Positions 35,762 through 48,611 of a DNA stretch of 64,000 nucleotides are shown here, piece after piece. The notes under the pieces were generated by a model. The model worked only from the letters and a program-made list of their open reading frames with translations, had not been told where the DNA came from and ran no database searches. Each line of letters starts with the position of its first letter. Position 1 is the first letter of the stretch. The stretch comes from Tomocerus qinae (Eukaryota > Arthropoda > Collembola > Entomobryomorpha > Tomoceridae), in the NCBI GenBank assembly GCA_020055645.1, contig CM034550.1:20039001-20103000 (forward strand), written 5' to 3'. The position numbers and the translations under genes were made by a program.

Positions 35762-38700
35762 GATATGCCAGGTTAATGGGGGATGGGGTACAACAATTGC
35801 GCATTATTACTCTAGATTGTGAACTGTACCCTTGCTACTACGTGACGTAATCTAATACAGACTATGGGAATTTCCAATACTGTTTAATTATCTTACTATC
35901 TTAACAGGGCGAAGCAAGGATTTTAGATTCACTGCCAACTACTAATCGCTAAGCAATAAAACCAACTTTACCATACTTTTCCATCCAATTACTTTTTCAT
36001 ATTCAATTTTCTTCTTTTTTTGTAGCCAAAAGAAATCCGGTTGATTCATTTGAATAAACGAGAAATTGTAAACTGAGAGCAGAAAGTATTATTGATAAAT
36101 GTAAATGCGTCATAGAACATGACGTCTGTACTTAGAGAATTGTAGATTAAAAGCTCGCTCTTAATAGGTGATGAATTCTTGTAAGTAAACGTTAATTGCT
36201 TAGCTAGAAAGTAAAGTCTGTACAGTAAAAGAGATGTTAGTTGGAAACAGCTGATGCTATTCGGTAAATCCGATAGCACGATGTAATAAGGAATTAAATG
36301 GGAATAGGAAAGTTTTGAATTTTCTAGTATCCAGGTCGTATGTAAAACAACCTAGTCTGAGAACGTTAATCAGGTTTTACAGACAGATAGTGAGGTAAGT
36401 AAATAAAATCATGAGAAATGTAGCATGCATTAAAAATGATTGGATAGATCTAGAGTTTAGTGTGCATGAGTAATGCATAAGCTTAATTATTTCATCTCAT
36501 TAGCGATATGTGTTGGAGTCGGTGAGAAAACCTGATTGCTACTATGTGCTTCATTTTGCAATTCCTGCATGATGCGGAGTTGTGAGTTTGTGAGGTGATA
36601 AGTCATGCCATGCTGTCTAGAAAGACCATTTGAATATTTCTGTGTAATTTGATCTTATAACTCTTTCCGTCGCATGTTTTCCCTAGCGATAACCATTTCT
36701 GATGAAACGATGAATTATTCCAAGTACAAGCATCGATTTTAAACAACTAAGTGACTAAGTTGCTTTCTATAGAATTTCCATACGCTTTAATACCATTTTT
36801 ATGAGTTTTTTCGACGCAATCAAATGAATGTTGCGTTTTTGCCAAAATTCTGTATATTCATTTCAATTTACAGAAAGTCTTCCTCTACTTGAACAAGAAA
36901 GATGCATAATTTCTTATCGATATGGATGAAGTTGTACAATCCAACTTGTGTATACATTTCCCGATAATAAAACACACCCAAATAGCAAAGTTGAAGAACA
37001 CAGTTACCTCTACTTAGTCTTCAAGGATAATCATTCCTTTAGGGAGTAAGTGCAAATGTGACCTTGTCATGCACTTTTATTACTCTTTGCAGGACGAAGA
37101 TGTAGTTGATCTTTCCGTATGAACAAGTAATATTTTAACAATCATTTGGGTACCAAGAGTAGTCCTAGAAGAGATAATAAATAATACACTCAGTATCATC
37201 GTCCATTTTGTCCAACTCATTCTCGCCACTTAATACATACAATACAATTTCGTATCTTCAGGTCTTTTAAACAAATCAATAAAAACTAGTCAACATATTT
37301 CCAACTTTTTCAGGTTTAATTGACATTTATTTACATTCACCATCAGATGACCTTACTGAATGATGATGAAGAACAGAAACAATATGCGAACAAAATGAAA
37401 TAAATCGCTACTTAATAAGCGACTGCATTAATCAACGATAAATGGTAGGTTCAATTTACGTGGTCCCGCATAAGAATTACGCAATAGATGAATAATACAA
37501 TGAGTCTGCTCTGCATTGATAAATATTTAGTGCTTTGCCTTTTCTGAATTATTTATAAGCGCAGATTACTTATATTGAAACATGTCAAAATACTTTTCTA
37601 ATTTAGATCTCATTTTTATTAGCAATTTGTAGCAAATTGAAGGGTTAACATTGACAATTAGCGGTGAATTGTCCAAAAAATTACATGATAGTGTATTATA
37701 AATGAAAATGTGCTATATAGAGATAATGTACACTATTAACTGTAAAATAAAAGCGAGAATACGTAAGATGCGTACACAAAAGTTAAAACGCAGCCGAAGC
37801 AGGAATAAGAGTATTTTCTATAAAAAAGAAGAAAGAGTTTTGACAAAAAGGCCCATAAAGCCAAATGGATGATTGTGGGTGACACAAAGGTTCCCTGTGC
37901 AATAGTGAAATCTCTCTTTGGGATTCTTTAGTGTGTTCTGCTCTTTTGACTTTTGGATTGGACTATCTCCGTTGAGTTACAATTACTCTGACTGAGTTTG
38001 GATTAAAATACTATAATATAAGTGCCATTGGCAAAAGAAGCATTGATGCGTTCAATTCACAAAAGTTTGAGCCCAACAAACACAGATATAGAATCACATT
38101 ACTATAATATAAATGTATTTCGGCCACGGATGAATTTCTAAAAAATATAGCTAGCTTCTCTTGTTTCTGCCAAATCCTACAATGTATTTAGGTACACCTG
38201 GAAATCTATCGATGCATTCTTGTTTTTGCATTCAGCCATAAAAACGTATTACGAAGTCAGTAGCTATCACCTACATAGCGAAATGAAAAGCCAAATAATG
38301 TTTTTTAGATACGGGAATCTGCTCTGCATAATAGTATATTAACTAGACACTCATGATGTAGATGAATTGTATATAATAACTATATCTATTAGGATTTGCA
38401 CGGTATTAGCTACAAATGTGGTCTTCTATATTTCTAATGTTAAATGTACTCTCAGAGCTTTTGGTAGTCTATATCGACTACACTACTCAGTTCTATACGC
38501 ATCAAATTTTGTATTCTCCTCTAAGTGTAATTTCTACTAAACCTTTCACACAAATTAGGCAAAGACTTTTTGTACACTTTTTTAGCTCATTGTTGCAGCA
38601 TTTATATAGATAAGTACCTATAGCTGGATGTCTGTCTGTGCTAAGTGAAGTGCTATAACATAATAGCATTAACAATAGAGATCCAGACTTTACCAAGTAC

Positions 38701-40570
38701 TGAATTCTCATATGTAACCGTCACACTACTATTATTTCTCTTCTAAAAGGAATACTGTATAAGGAATATTATTTTACTTCAAATTGAAATCCTCATCACA
38801 TTACCCTTACACGTTATTTACATAAAAAATAGGCAACACTTTGTAGAATAATTATTTACATCTTTAACTACAGCCATATTTTGTTGAAAATTATATTGAC
38901 ATGATATCCCAACCCAATCCATCCATGCCTTTTTTAAGAAATTATCATTTTGAATGACATCTAAATCTAAACCCATAAGTTTGCATTCACATTTGCTGTT
39001 TGACAAATGTTAATTTAATACATTATTAGATAAGCCATTTCGAAAACTCAACCTGCAATTTAAATTGAATTATACAAATTGTGCAAAGGAATTTCTTATA
39101 TGGATTTAAGAGTCTAATAAACAGACCAAAGTTTTTATTGTTAATAATAATTTGTAAATCAAAAGAAATGTATCCCAAACCAATTCATGCTTTTTTTAGA
39201 AATTGCCATTTTCAATGTCATCTAAATCTAAGCCGATAAGTTTGCATTCGCATTTGCTGGTTGAAAAATGTTAATTTTATTTTTAAAAGCATCATTTTAT
39301 AATAAAACCTATAATTCAATTTTAAAATATATATTTATTTGTGCAATGGAATTTCTTGTATGGATTTAAGAATCTAATACACAGTCTGAAGTTTTGGTCG
39401 TTAATAATTTGTACATTAAAAGAAATGAAAAGGACATGCTACCTATATTTACATGTATAAGTAGTAGTTTGTACATGTATGTATAGTTTGGTATCTCTCT
39501 TTACAGATGAAGTAGCATGACGTCATCATGTCAGGTAGAACTCAAGGTAGATCTGTTGAATTCTGTTGTCTTGTCTTGTGAACAGTGCTGTTCCTCTGCT
39601 CAAAGTTGGTTAGTTTGATTTGACTGTGTATGCGATGTAATATTCTGTACACAATCATTGCATGACTATTATCCTTGCTGGATCGCTTGTCTTGCTTTGT
39701 ACGTACCACTACTACTACTAACTGAGGATTTGGGTTGTATTATAGTACAAGTACAGCATATCAGTTAGTCACATAATATAGAATGTATTTTTCGTAGCGT
39801 AATTTGAGTTAGTACTACATACAACAGCACCTTAGTAAATAGATAATCCCATTTCTGCATGTAAGCACATTTCAGTACATTAAGCACTAATATTCAAGTA
39901 ACGAGTGTCTGTCTAGATTTAACATAATAATATCTAGTGTTTAAATTGAAAGTTTCTCCTCTCGCTCCGTCCTGTCAACAAAATTTCTAGTGAAATGAAA
40001 ATTATTGGTTATTATTGTGATACAATATCTTGTATAAGTTTAGAAGCTACTTAATAGTGGACAAACTATACACACACATGTGAGTCACTAATTGTGTGTG
40101 TGCACAGAGTTAAGCCGTGCTCGGTTCTCTTTTGTTCTCATGTTTCACACAATCGTATGTACTTACATGTAGGAATTATTTCTGTTGTTCTGGTTTACAG
40201 AGTGGTCTCCCTTTGTGTAAATACGACCATACAGTCCAATGTGGTGTGACTGTGGGAATGGGAATTTAATAATGTCATCAAGAATCAAGATACGATTATT
40301 TTCAGTTGCATAAAAGTCATTTTTTCCGAATTAATTACGCTCCTACATTTTTGTTTGGTGCAAATTATCGTGCTTCACTTTTTAAGTAATAAAACTTTAA
40401 TTGGTAAAAGGTTACTAGTGTTATGGTGCTTCAAAGGTTACTGCTGTTTTTATGTGAATTTCCCCATAATTCCCACATGGATAGGAAAGGCAGTTTATCA
40501 CAAAAATACTCCCCTTCATGGACAACCACCACAATCAAAGAATATTCTGCATGATTTTACATTCCTCTAG
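35762..40570. other. Gene-free stretch, possibly the 5' intron of gene G
   Basis: No coding region is supported. Open frames at 36046, 38416, 38502, 38818 and 40355 lack any recognisable feature. A 266-bp tandem duplication at 38905-39430 is described separately. Confidence 0.45.
38905..39430. repeat. Two-copy tandem duplication, period about 266 bp
   Basis: Unit 1 starts at 38905 (TATCCCAAC) and unit 2 at 39171 (TATCCCAAAC). Shared stretches include CATCTAAATCTAA, AAGTTTGCATTC, GGAATTTCTT and ATGGATTTAAGA. The copies have diverged by substitutions and small indels. The short minus-strand open frame at 38818-39006 lies in unit 1 and is not conserved in unit 2. Confidence 0.75.
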
Positions 40571-40593
40571 TAATTTTCTCCAAGGGATTTAAA

Positions 40594-41909
40594 ATGTGCC
40601 GCTTCCGAAGAAAATCTAATTTTCTCTTTCGAATTCTTCTAATCTTTGGCTGCTGTGGATTTACTCATGTAAAAAGTGACGGGGAGGAAAAGGAACACCG
40701 TAAGAATTTATTAAACATCTCACGTTAGTTTACCTCTAGCAGTTAAATATTAGCTACTAGCGTATTAAAGCTTTAAAAATGGCATAATATTTCTACATGG
40801 GCTAATAAAACCAAGTAAAAAGCTTACTTTAACATTTGCCACGTACTTTGCCTTAGGCAGTCTGAAAAGAAAGGAAAATCAGGTCAAATATTGAATGTCT
40901 TGTCTATGCCGCGTGTTGTATGCGATTATGTCATACTCTAGCTTAGGCATTCATTACGTAATTTTATAATTATCACTTTATTATTTCCCTTGATGTGACT
41001 GTGACAAGTTATGAAAACATTGTGTTAATAACCATTACATAATCACAATAAATAATAATTTAATTAATTATGCTAAACAAAACTATTTATCTTATGTTTA
41101 CAGCTGTCGCTACAGTTCCAACTCCATCTTCAACACAAAGGAGTATTCTTGTTCTGAAGATTTCACCTAATTTTAGTACAGGAGGAGGTTCAGGGTCTAC
41201 TGATGGGGACGAATTTATTAGGAATCTAAACAAGCGCCTTGAGGGATACAAGAAACGGATATCCGAGTATGATACATCCAACGGGAGAAATTCTAATTCC
41301 GGAGATGTCCATTCTCCTCATTCGCCAATTAGGAATTCTCACTATCCTTATGAATATCCATATAAGCCAGCATTAGAAGACCTTGATTATCACACAAATG
41401 CAATATTGTATTTCATCGCAATAAGTATCGTAATAGTTGCTATCGGAGTTGTGTCGTGCCTCTGCATTAACAAATCGACTTGTCATAAGGCCGTTGGGGA
41501 GATGACAGCTCGAGCCAATGCAGGGAGTACAGGGAATAACACGAGGAGAGCAACAGGTGCTAATAATCGAGGATCTCGAGTCAATAGTAATCTCAGCATA
41601 ATTAGCGGGACAACTACTGCCACTACCTTTTCTGCCTCTCCCAGTGTCACCAATGTGAATTTTAGTGCTCGTGCTAACTCATCTCCCTCCTCGCATTATA
41701 ACAATCCTAATTTAGACGACGGCATTCAAATCAAGATTGTTTACGACTTACCTCCATCCTATGAAAGCCTCTTCCCTCCTCCACCTACTACTACTACTAC
41801 TGCTACAACAGAAAATCCTACTAGCCTTGATGTGAATACTGTTTCTACTGCTACAAATGAGACTGCTGCGACCACAAATGAAAATAATGTAGAAACTGCA
41901 AAAACTTAA
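40594..41909 (+). CDS. Membrane protein G: single-pass protein with PPxYxxLFP tail but no CUB or LDLa
   Basis: Two coding exons (40594-40699 and 41104-41909), 303 residues. The first exon encodes a hydrophobic leader (residues 9-25, NFLFRILLIFGCCGFTH) and ends in phase 1 after a C. The next exon starts with CT, exactly as in genes F and H. The short ectodomain (36-133) is low-complexity with no cysteines and no CUB or LDLa module. The transmembrane helix is 134-157, followed by a Cys-containing CLCINKSTC segment that could be palmitoylated. The cytoplasmic region is Asn/Ser/Thr-rich and carries LPPSYESLFPPPP at 251-263, the motif that ends F and H, then a Thr-rich tail. It is probably a paralog that lost its ectodomain exons, or a related adaptor-like member. 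Function unknown. Confidence 0.75.
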
Positions 41910-44420
41910 GTCTTCAAGGTGGCTTTAGTGATGTGCTATACTATTTATGCTTCATTATCGTTACCTTTAGTGTAATTTAAGTAATTACAGCCTGAAAGTA
42001 TCTAGTAATGCAATTCAATTTCATGTATTTTAATTCTCAGCTATTTACCTATTTTATAGTCAAATCAAAGGACCTCTGACACGTGTTGAATTCTAGTTTG
42101 TAATTACAATTTATAAGAATGATTTTGCTACTTTTTCGTACTTGGGCATACAAAAAAGATATTTTCGAGGTAAATCTTATCGTTCCTAAATTGCAATTCT
42201 CTTATCCTCAACATAAAAGCTTCCGTAATTCATAATTAAAATAATTTGAAGCTTTTTTAACAAATTTTTATTCTATTTTACCACTTAAAGTACAATTAAC
42301 TGATCTAGTATGCCCAATACATGGCAATGAATTCAATATTGCAATCTTTTAACCATTTTTTAAAGTTATTTCATTCCTCTTCCTTTAAGCTGACAATTAA
42401 TGATATTGTAACACCCTTAAACACTGAAATATCTACTTTATATTTATAATGATAGATATTTAGAATATTGTTGTGAATAATTGTACATACGCAACTTGAG
42501 ATTGACAAGGTTAAAATAGTGATACCCGGACTGATTTTTCATTCAACGATTTAATGACAATACAACAGTTAATCTATGTCCAGCATGTAACAAATAAATA
42601 ATAATACTATGTACCTAATAATACCAATTCTATGTATAAGAATTTCGAATAACCTGATTTAGTGTTATAGAATTATTGTTTCAAAGATTATTTTATCTAG
42701 TCTATATAAGATTTCTTATTTGAAAAGCTTCCTTATACTCTGTGCAAGTTTTACTTTATATGTTTCCAATGGACTAAAACTAAAATAAAATGTACCTTTA
42801 TAACTGTAGCAAAAGTTAGAGTACATGTCTACCTACTTATTAGTTAAGCAATGAAAGCGTTTCTATTGTTTGTTCTGTGATGTAATGCTACCAGTATTCT
42901 AATAGCAATAAACCAACAATTATAATTTTACTTGAATTTAGAGTCTAGAGGAATGAGTAGCAATGTAAACACGATTGCAAAATTTTACGCATCTAACTAG
43001 GAAGGGCTATTATGTTCTTTCTCACCAAGTGAGGTGTAGATGTGTATTTTGTGTCTACCTTTACGTAAGTTTTGTGCTGATATAATTGGAGGAACTAAAT
43101 GCACCTATTTGTTATTTTATGTGCTTGCTTGCCAAATAATTTTCCTATTTGCTATCTGTATTTAACGGACGTACTTCAGCACACGAAAAGGTAATCAACT
43201 TGGAATATCTCCTACTACAAATCTACAGACATAGCAAAAAAAGATCTTATCTTGTGATTTGTACCACGCACGGGTGAAATAAGTAGAGCAGAGAGGGACT
43301 GACAATATGGCCTAACTCTGCTAAGCTTCAAGTAAATAGCAAAATAAAGCAAAGTCTTCAAGGAAGCAGGAATCATTAGGTGCTCAATTAGCGATTCAAT
43401 GAACAAACTATATTGCACCTGATATAAAGCTTTGTAGTTTAAACATCTATTTTGTACTTGTTCACTTACACATAAAAGAACGAGTTAAAGTAAAACTCAT
43501 TTAAAGCGTACACAAAAATGTAGAGAAATTAAAAGTACTATTACTTCAGGTTACTTACATTATTTGTTAAAAGATTATAGTAATTTGTTAAATCTGTTAT
43601 GCAATTGTTTGTGTAGTTTTCTTCTTTAAGTCTTCAATGAGCATCGCAAATGAATCTCAATATCATCAACAAGATTGAAAGCTATTGAGCAACTAATGCC
43701 CATATTTTATTACAAATTATTTAAAATTTTCTGTAACAGTTGACCTTTTGGTTGATACTTAAAATATGAGTTTATTATGAGTACAAAAGTACATGATATC
43801 TGAAATATTATAGTTAAATTTTATTTATTAATTTTCATTATTATTGTGACTGGATACAATAAGGTACTAATTAGGTATTCAGTAGGTACATTAAATTAAT
43901 TAGGTGAACAAGGAAGAACATAGAAGAGAATAGGTATATTTATTGTGAAAGACTCATCTTATTGTTTTAGCAGTATGTATTAAGAATTATTATATTGTTT
44001 AATATTTTTCTAATGCTCCATCACTCCTCTGTGATACGCTTCATTAAGATTATGTATGTATGTCTGTATTGAAAATGAAAAAGGCACGTATGAAGAATGG
44101 CGAAACTTATTATCTTAGCTATACTTAGAGATTTACTAGATAGTTAAATAATAAGATGGCATTATGTATAGAAGTGATTATGCTAATTATTATTCTCCAG
44201 ATCGCATCCTTTAAAGTATCTGTAAGGCCGTATTACGTAGTTGCAAATATACATTCTTATCGTTTACAGTCATATTTATTATTAATACGACCATGTACAA
44301 TTTATGATCATACTATCACACAGGATAGAAAATCTGCTTCAAACCAATCTCTTTTCAGTGCTACTGTTCAAATTGCATATAATCCAATGGTAAATACAGA
44401 TACAATGTAAGAAAATTGAT
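41910..44420. other. 3' UTR of G and intergenic stretch
   Basis: AATAAA at 42907 is one candidate end for gene G. No other coding region is supported. Open frames at 43215 and 44156 are featureless. Confidence 0.4.
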
Positions 44421-44427
44421 TATTACA

Positions 44428-46252
44428 ATGGCAGAAGTTATTCCTTATCTCGTTGTATTGCTTGTTACCTTTTATCCTCTACTATTCGGAACTGTTCACT
44501 CAAAAGAAGTACAATATGGACGTAAGATTCTTTAAAATGCAAACATTTGAAACATAAGTCAGTAAAATAGCACATATTTTAATGCAAAACTTGCATTTTC
44601 TGTGATTTATAGCTTCGATATCATCTTTGTCGTCTTCAAAGCCCGAAGAACGTAAAACTGGATCAAGAAAAATTCATCAAGTTTTATTGGAAGACTTTCC
44701 CAACTATTCTGTAGTTATTCCTTTACTCTCGGGAAAATCTCATGGATATTCTACGGAAATAATGAGGGAAAGGGGAACTGTGAAAACAGGTCAATTCGTC
44801 GTACAAGCTCCAAAGGGTTATGGAGTTATGGCTGTTATTCAAGAGTTGGACTTGCCAATAGAAAATATTGACTATGTTGGACTTTTTGGTCTGAATATAA
44901 AGAAAAAGTGCACAGATTTCGTTCAGGTTTGTAACAAATAAAAATGTAAACAGTAGATAATGATTTATGAACTAATTATAATGCATTAATAGTTTAAGGA
45001 CTCTAGGAACGTGAAAACCAAAGCAATTTGCGGCAAGGTCAGCAAAGACAGCCGGGAAGTCATTGCAAATGGCTTGACCGGACCGAGATCGTTTAATAGT
45101 TCAAATGGGAAAATTGTCGTGTCATTTCAACAGGGAGATATTTCCGATTTATTGTTTATCAATGCTGCTGCCTATTTCCAGAACTTAAAAAACAACGAAG
45201 CTGGAATTGAACTTGGACATTTGTACAAACTGGAAATTGTATTCACAGCATACTCAAGTATTTATTTTAATTTTTCAACACAAACCTACATATCATCCAG
45301 AAACCTACATAGTCGATTTAAACGGAAAATGTGATAAACATTAAATTCTAAAGGTGGCTTGTATGTTCTAAAATTGCATCTTGCTGTTAAATTAATTTCA
45401 GGCTGCGAGACTCAATCCAAAAATACAGACAACAATCTAATGCCATGTGAGTCAAGCGATAAACAAGATAACGAAACTTGTATCAATGCGAATTTATTTT
45501 GTGATGATTACATCAACTGCGGAATCCCTTCTGAATTCGCATCCGATGAAATAAACTGTCCTGTGCAAAACGGTTCCATTTTGGGAGGATTAAAATCAGG
45601 AGAATTACCATTAACGGCAGAGATAAACAACGCATCGACATTCGGCACCGTTTCGTCACTCTTCTCCCATTTCTGGAGTCCTTTACAATCAAAAGAGAAC
45701 ATAGAAGTCCAACCCCCGGTTTCCCAATTTTATCCAGAACAAAAGTACGAAGTGATAAATCACCAGAGAAATTCTGAGAGTCCTGTTTACCTGAGGAATG
45801 AGAACGCAATGTTTGACAATGTTGACTTACACATCACACCCACCGGAATAATCTTGTTAATCATCTTGACCATAGCCACTGTTATGATTTTAAGTGTCAT
45901 TGTCAGATTTTGCTGTTACCGATGTGTTGGGAAGAATCCTGAAGATTGTCCTACACATCCTGTGAATGCATCTATTAATTATGGATCTACTATTCAAACT
46001 AATAGTACCAGAAGCAGTCAGTCAAGATGCCTTAGGAATGGACAAACATCTTTAATAAGCTACATTGATACACCTCCAACCTACGAAGAACTCTTCCCTA
46101 CATTTTTGTTTAAATCTGGAGGAAATGCAAATGCCAGTTCATCCTCCATTCCAACATCATCAATTGTACCACAAAATGAAGACATTCACAGCAGAAGAAA
46201 TCCGTCCAATGATCCAATAGCAAATGCCAATAACAAAACTGACAATCGCTAA
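44428..46252 (+). CDS. Membrane protein H: CUB-like, LDLa, single transmembrane segment and PPxYxxLFP tail
   Basis: Four coding exons: 44428-44521, 44613-44926, 44999-45257 and 45402-46252. Phases (1, 0, 1) are identical to those of gene F, giving 505 residues. The leader covers about 1-24. The CUB-like region (about 45-222) contains DFPNYSVVIPL, APKGYGVMAVIQELDL, CTDFVQ, AICGKV and LEIVFTAYS, matching F position by position. The LDLa-like module is 224-275 (ETCINANLFCDDYINC, then FASDEINC). The transmembrane helix is 370-391, followed by a Cys-rich juxtamembrane FCCYRC. The tail carries TPPTYEELFPTF at 446-457 and an Asn/Ser-rich end. Exon 3 begins at 44999: a nearby AG at 45006 would break the frame. 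AATAAA signals lie at 46299 and 46433. Role as for F: a surface receptor-like protein with trafficking signals. Confidence 0.85.
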
Positions 46253-46432
46253 TGTCGTAAAAATGGGTACATTAATTTTCACGAATTACAATTTGGCAAA
46301 TAAACTATGGAAGAACGATTTTCTTTCGTCATTAAAAATTCCAATTTACAAAAAGCTGTCTAAAATACCATGTAGATATATATAACTCGTATATAATAAA
46401 TAGCATGGTTTACTAAAAACGTATCAATGTGC

Positions 46433-46438
46433 AATAAA
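46433..46438 (+). terminator. Gene H poly(A) signal
   Basis: AATAAA lies 181 bases after the stop. Another at 46299 lies only 47 bases after the stop. Confidence 0.4.
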
Positions 46439-46592
46439 GTTTTCTCCATTCTTCCCTTTCAATCAAAAATCCCTTCTAAGTTACATATTCATGTAGTAGA
46501 TTGAAGAAAAGATACAATGCAGACACATCTAATTCAAATATCGACCTAATTGTATTATCACTAGTAATGTAAAAATTGTGTTTAATTTACAT

Positions 46593-46950
46593 GACATGGC
46601 AAAGGTGAACTGATCTGCTTAACAATTATTTCCTAAAGAGGAAAGCTAAATAATTTATGCAACGGCATTTTCTATTGTATTTTAAATTTCCATTCTCCTT
46701 TCGGTTTTTCCATTTTCTTTGAATGAAATCGCATAATATTTGTATTATATGGATAAAAAGATATTTAGACATGGCAAATTCGGTGAACTGATCTGCTTAA
46801 CAATTATTTCGTAAAGAGAAAAACTAAATAATTTATGCAACGGCATTTTATTATATTTTAAAGAATTAATTGGCATCCACCTTTCGGTTTTTCCATTTTC
46901 TTTGAATGAAATCGCATAATACTTGAATTATATTGATAAAAAGATATTTA
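46593..46950. repeat. Two-copy tandem duplication, period 176 bp, with a diverged copy at 49505-49595
   Basis: Unit 1 starts at 46593 and unit 2 at 46769, both opening with ACATGGCAAA. They share GAACTGATCTGCTTAACAAT, AATAATTTATGCAACGGCAT and CGGTTTTTCCATTTTCTTTG. A third, degraded copy near 49505 has AATAATTTATACAACGGAAT, so the sequence is also dispersed and may be an old repeat family. Confidence 0.75.
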
Positions 46951-48260
46951 ACAGTCATTTAGAGACTAACTACGAGCTGCCTTTAATCTTGACTGCGAAG
47001 AAATCATTTTTTCCACCATCCCATTCATCGATTTATCTCCATTCATCTACTGGTTACTTATACAAACACTAAATTTGGTAGCGACACAGATATAATAAAC
47101 AAAAGATAAAAGTCAATTATATAGGAAAACAATTTTTTCGCGTATGACTAAGAGAGCATATCTTAAACATAGTTAGCGTTAAAATATTAAATATTTATTT
47201 ATCTCGTTTTACTCAACTGATTTAAAAATGTGCCACTGAATATAACAAGAGCATCATAAAATTGTATCGAAAAGACTTATCAAGAATGTACATATTGAAT
47301 GTAATAATAATGTATATAGTGACTTAATATTATCATGGTAGACATAAACGATTGATATACTTCTAATTACTTGCCGTTTGTTACAATTCTTTAGGTCGTA
47401 GGCCGGTACGCAGCAGAAAAGCTTGTTCTACTTACAGATAGAAACTACAAGCAAACCAATTTACAACTGTACAATGAGTTAGGATTGCAATACAAAGCTT
47501 TTAATTTTAAAGATTTGATTTCTGCTTGAGTATTTATCTATACATATTCACATAGAAATAAGTAGCCATTAAACTCTATGCGTGTGTGCGTCGACTTAAT
47601 GTTAAAAGTGCAATTAACAGTTGTCTTATTACATAACGCAGGCAATCTCGGGCAAAAATCTCATAAATGTGTAATGATAAAGTCAGAAATAGTAGAGTGG
47701 TACATATAGCTAAGTAAATCTAACCTTCAACTATGAAGACCAAGACCTCGTTATCTCTTTAGGTATGCAATGCAGATGTATCTGCTATGCTAAGTAGTTT
47801 AGACATGCCCGTAATGCGAGACTAATATCTAAAAGACATAATAGTTAGCATTATTAATTACCTAGATCTATCCAAATTTCAATACATTCAAGAGATCTTA
47901 AGACCTGAAGTCAGAGAGTACAGCTTATACAGTCCTTATCGAGTAGTAACTGTTTAATACTAACGTATAGTGACTTCAGAATGAAGTACTTTGTACGTAA
48001 TGGGCTTTTAATTTCAATCCCTCTGCTTACCCAAGCTACGTGAGAATAAAATGCAGCCAAACATCTCATAAACCTGAACAAAACCTCAGCATGGCATCAT
48101 TTTTGAAGAAAATTCCGTTTTTTAACGATAAACATACTTACAAAGGTCTCTCTTCTCTATTTGCATCCTTTTTACTAATACTTTTAACTATACATGAGCA
48201 ACCCACACCTTGCTTACTTTTCTTGTAATCTAATAGCTAATTCAAAGTACTTGTGGAATT
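46951..48260. other. Gene-free stretch
   Basis: No coding region is supported. A short frame at 48040 has no splice context. Confidence 0.4.
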
Positions 48261-48371
48261 CCATTTCAGTTTTTGGGGAAATTTAAATTAAACAAAAGTT
48301 ATTTATTGTTGAAGGTTAAATATTCAATTGAACTTCTCTTCGAAACTGGTACAATTAGTGGTAATTTTTTT

Positions 48372-48609
48372 ATGGAAGTTTTTCTAAAGCTTTTAAAATG
48401 TCTTACTGTTGTGTATAGTTTTTTACTTAACCTTAGTACATTGTTGAACTGCAATAATTCACCTACTCATGTAGTTGATCCTGAGTATAAAATGATAGGA
48501 ATTGTCTCTAAATTGTCTGACAATAAGGTGAATACGGTATGTGGTAATGGCAATGTGGAAGGTTTAAGGAAACCGTTCGAAAGATTCCATTTAATTCCAC
48601 TGAACTCAG
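48372..48609 (+). CDS. Possible first coding exon of a secreted protein
   Basis: The frame opens after an acceptor-like TTTCAG (ending 48270). The ATG at 48372 begins a convincing signal-peptide-like sequence (MEVFLKLLKCLTVVYSFLLN). About 55 further residues include two Cys and the segment PEYKMIGIVSKLSDN. The frame reaches a good donor (ACTCAG|GTAAGC, GT at about 48610). No following exon was found within several kilobases on this strand, and no family is recognised. It may be a real orphan exon, a relic of a duplicated membrane-protein gene next to H, or chance. Confidence 0.25.
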
Positions 48610-48611
48610 GT

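Noticed and set aside
38818..39006. A minus-strand 62-codon frame
   Set aside because: It lies in a duplicated non-coding block and the second copy does not keep the frame.
45011..45334. A frame extending past the third exon of gene H
   Set aside because: The real exon ends at 45257, as shown by phase and by alignment with gene F. The rest reads intron.
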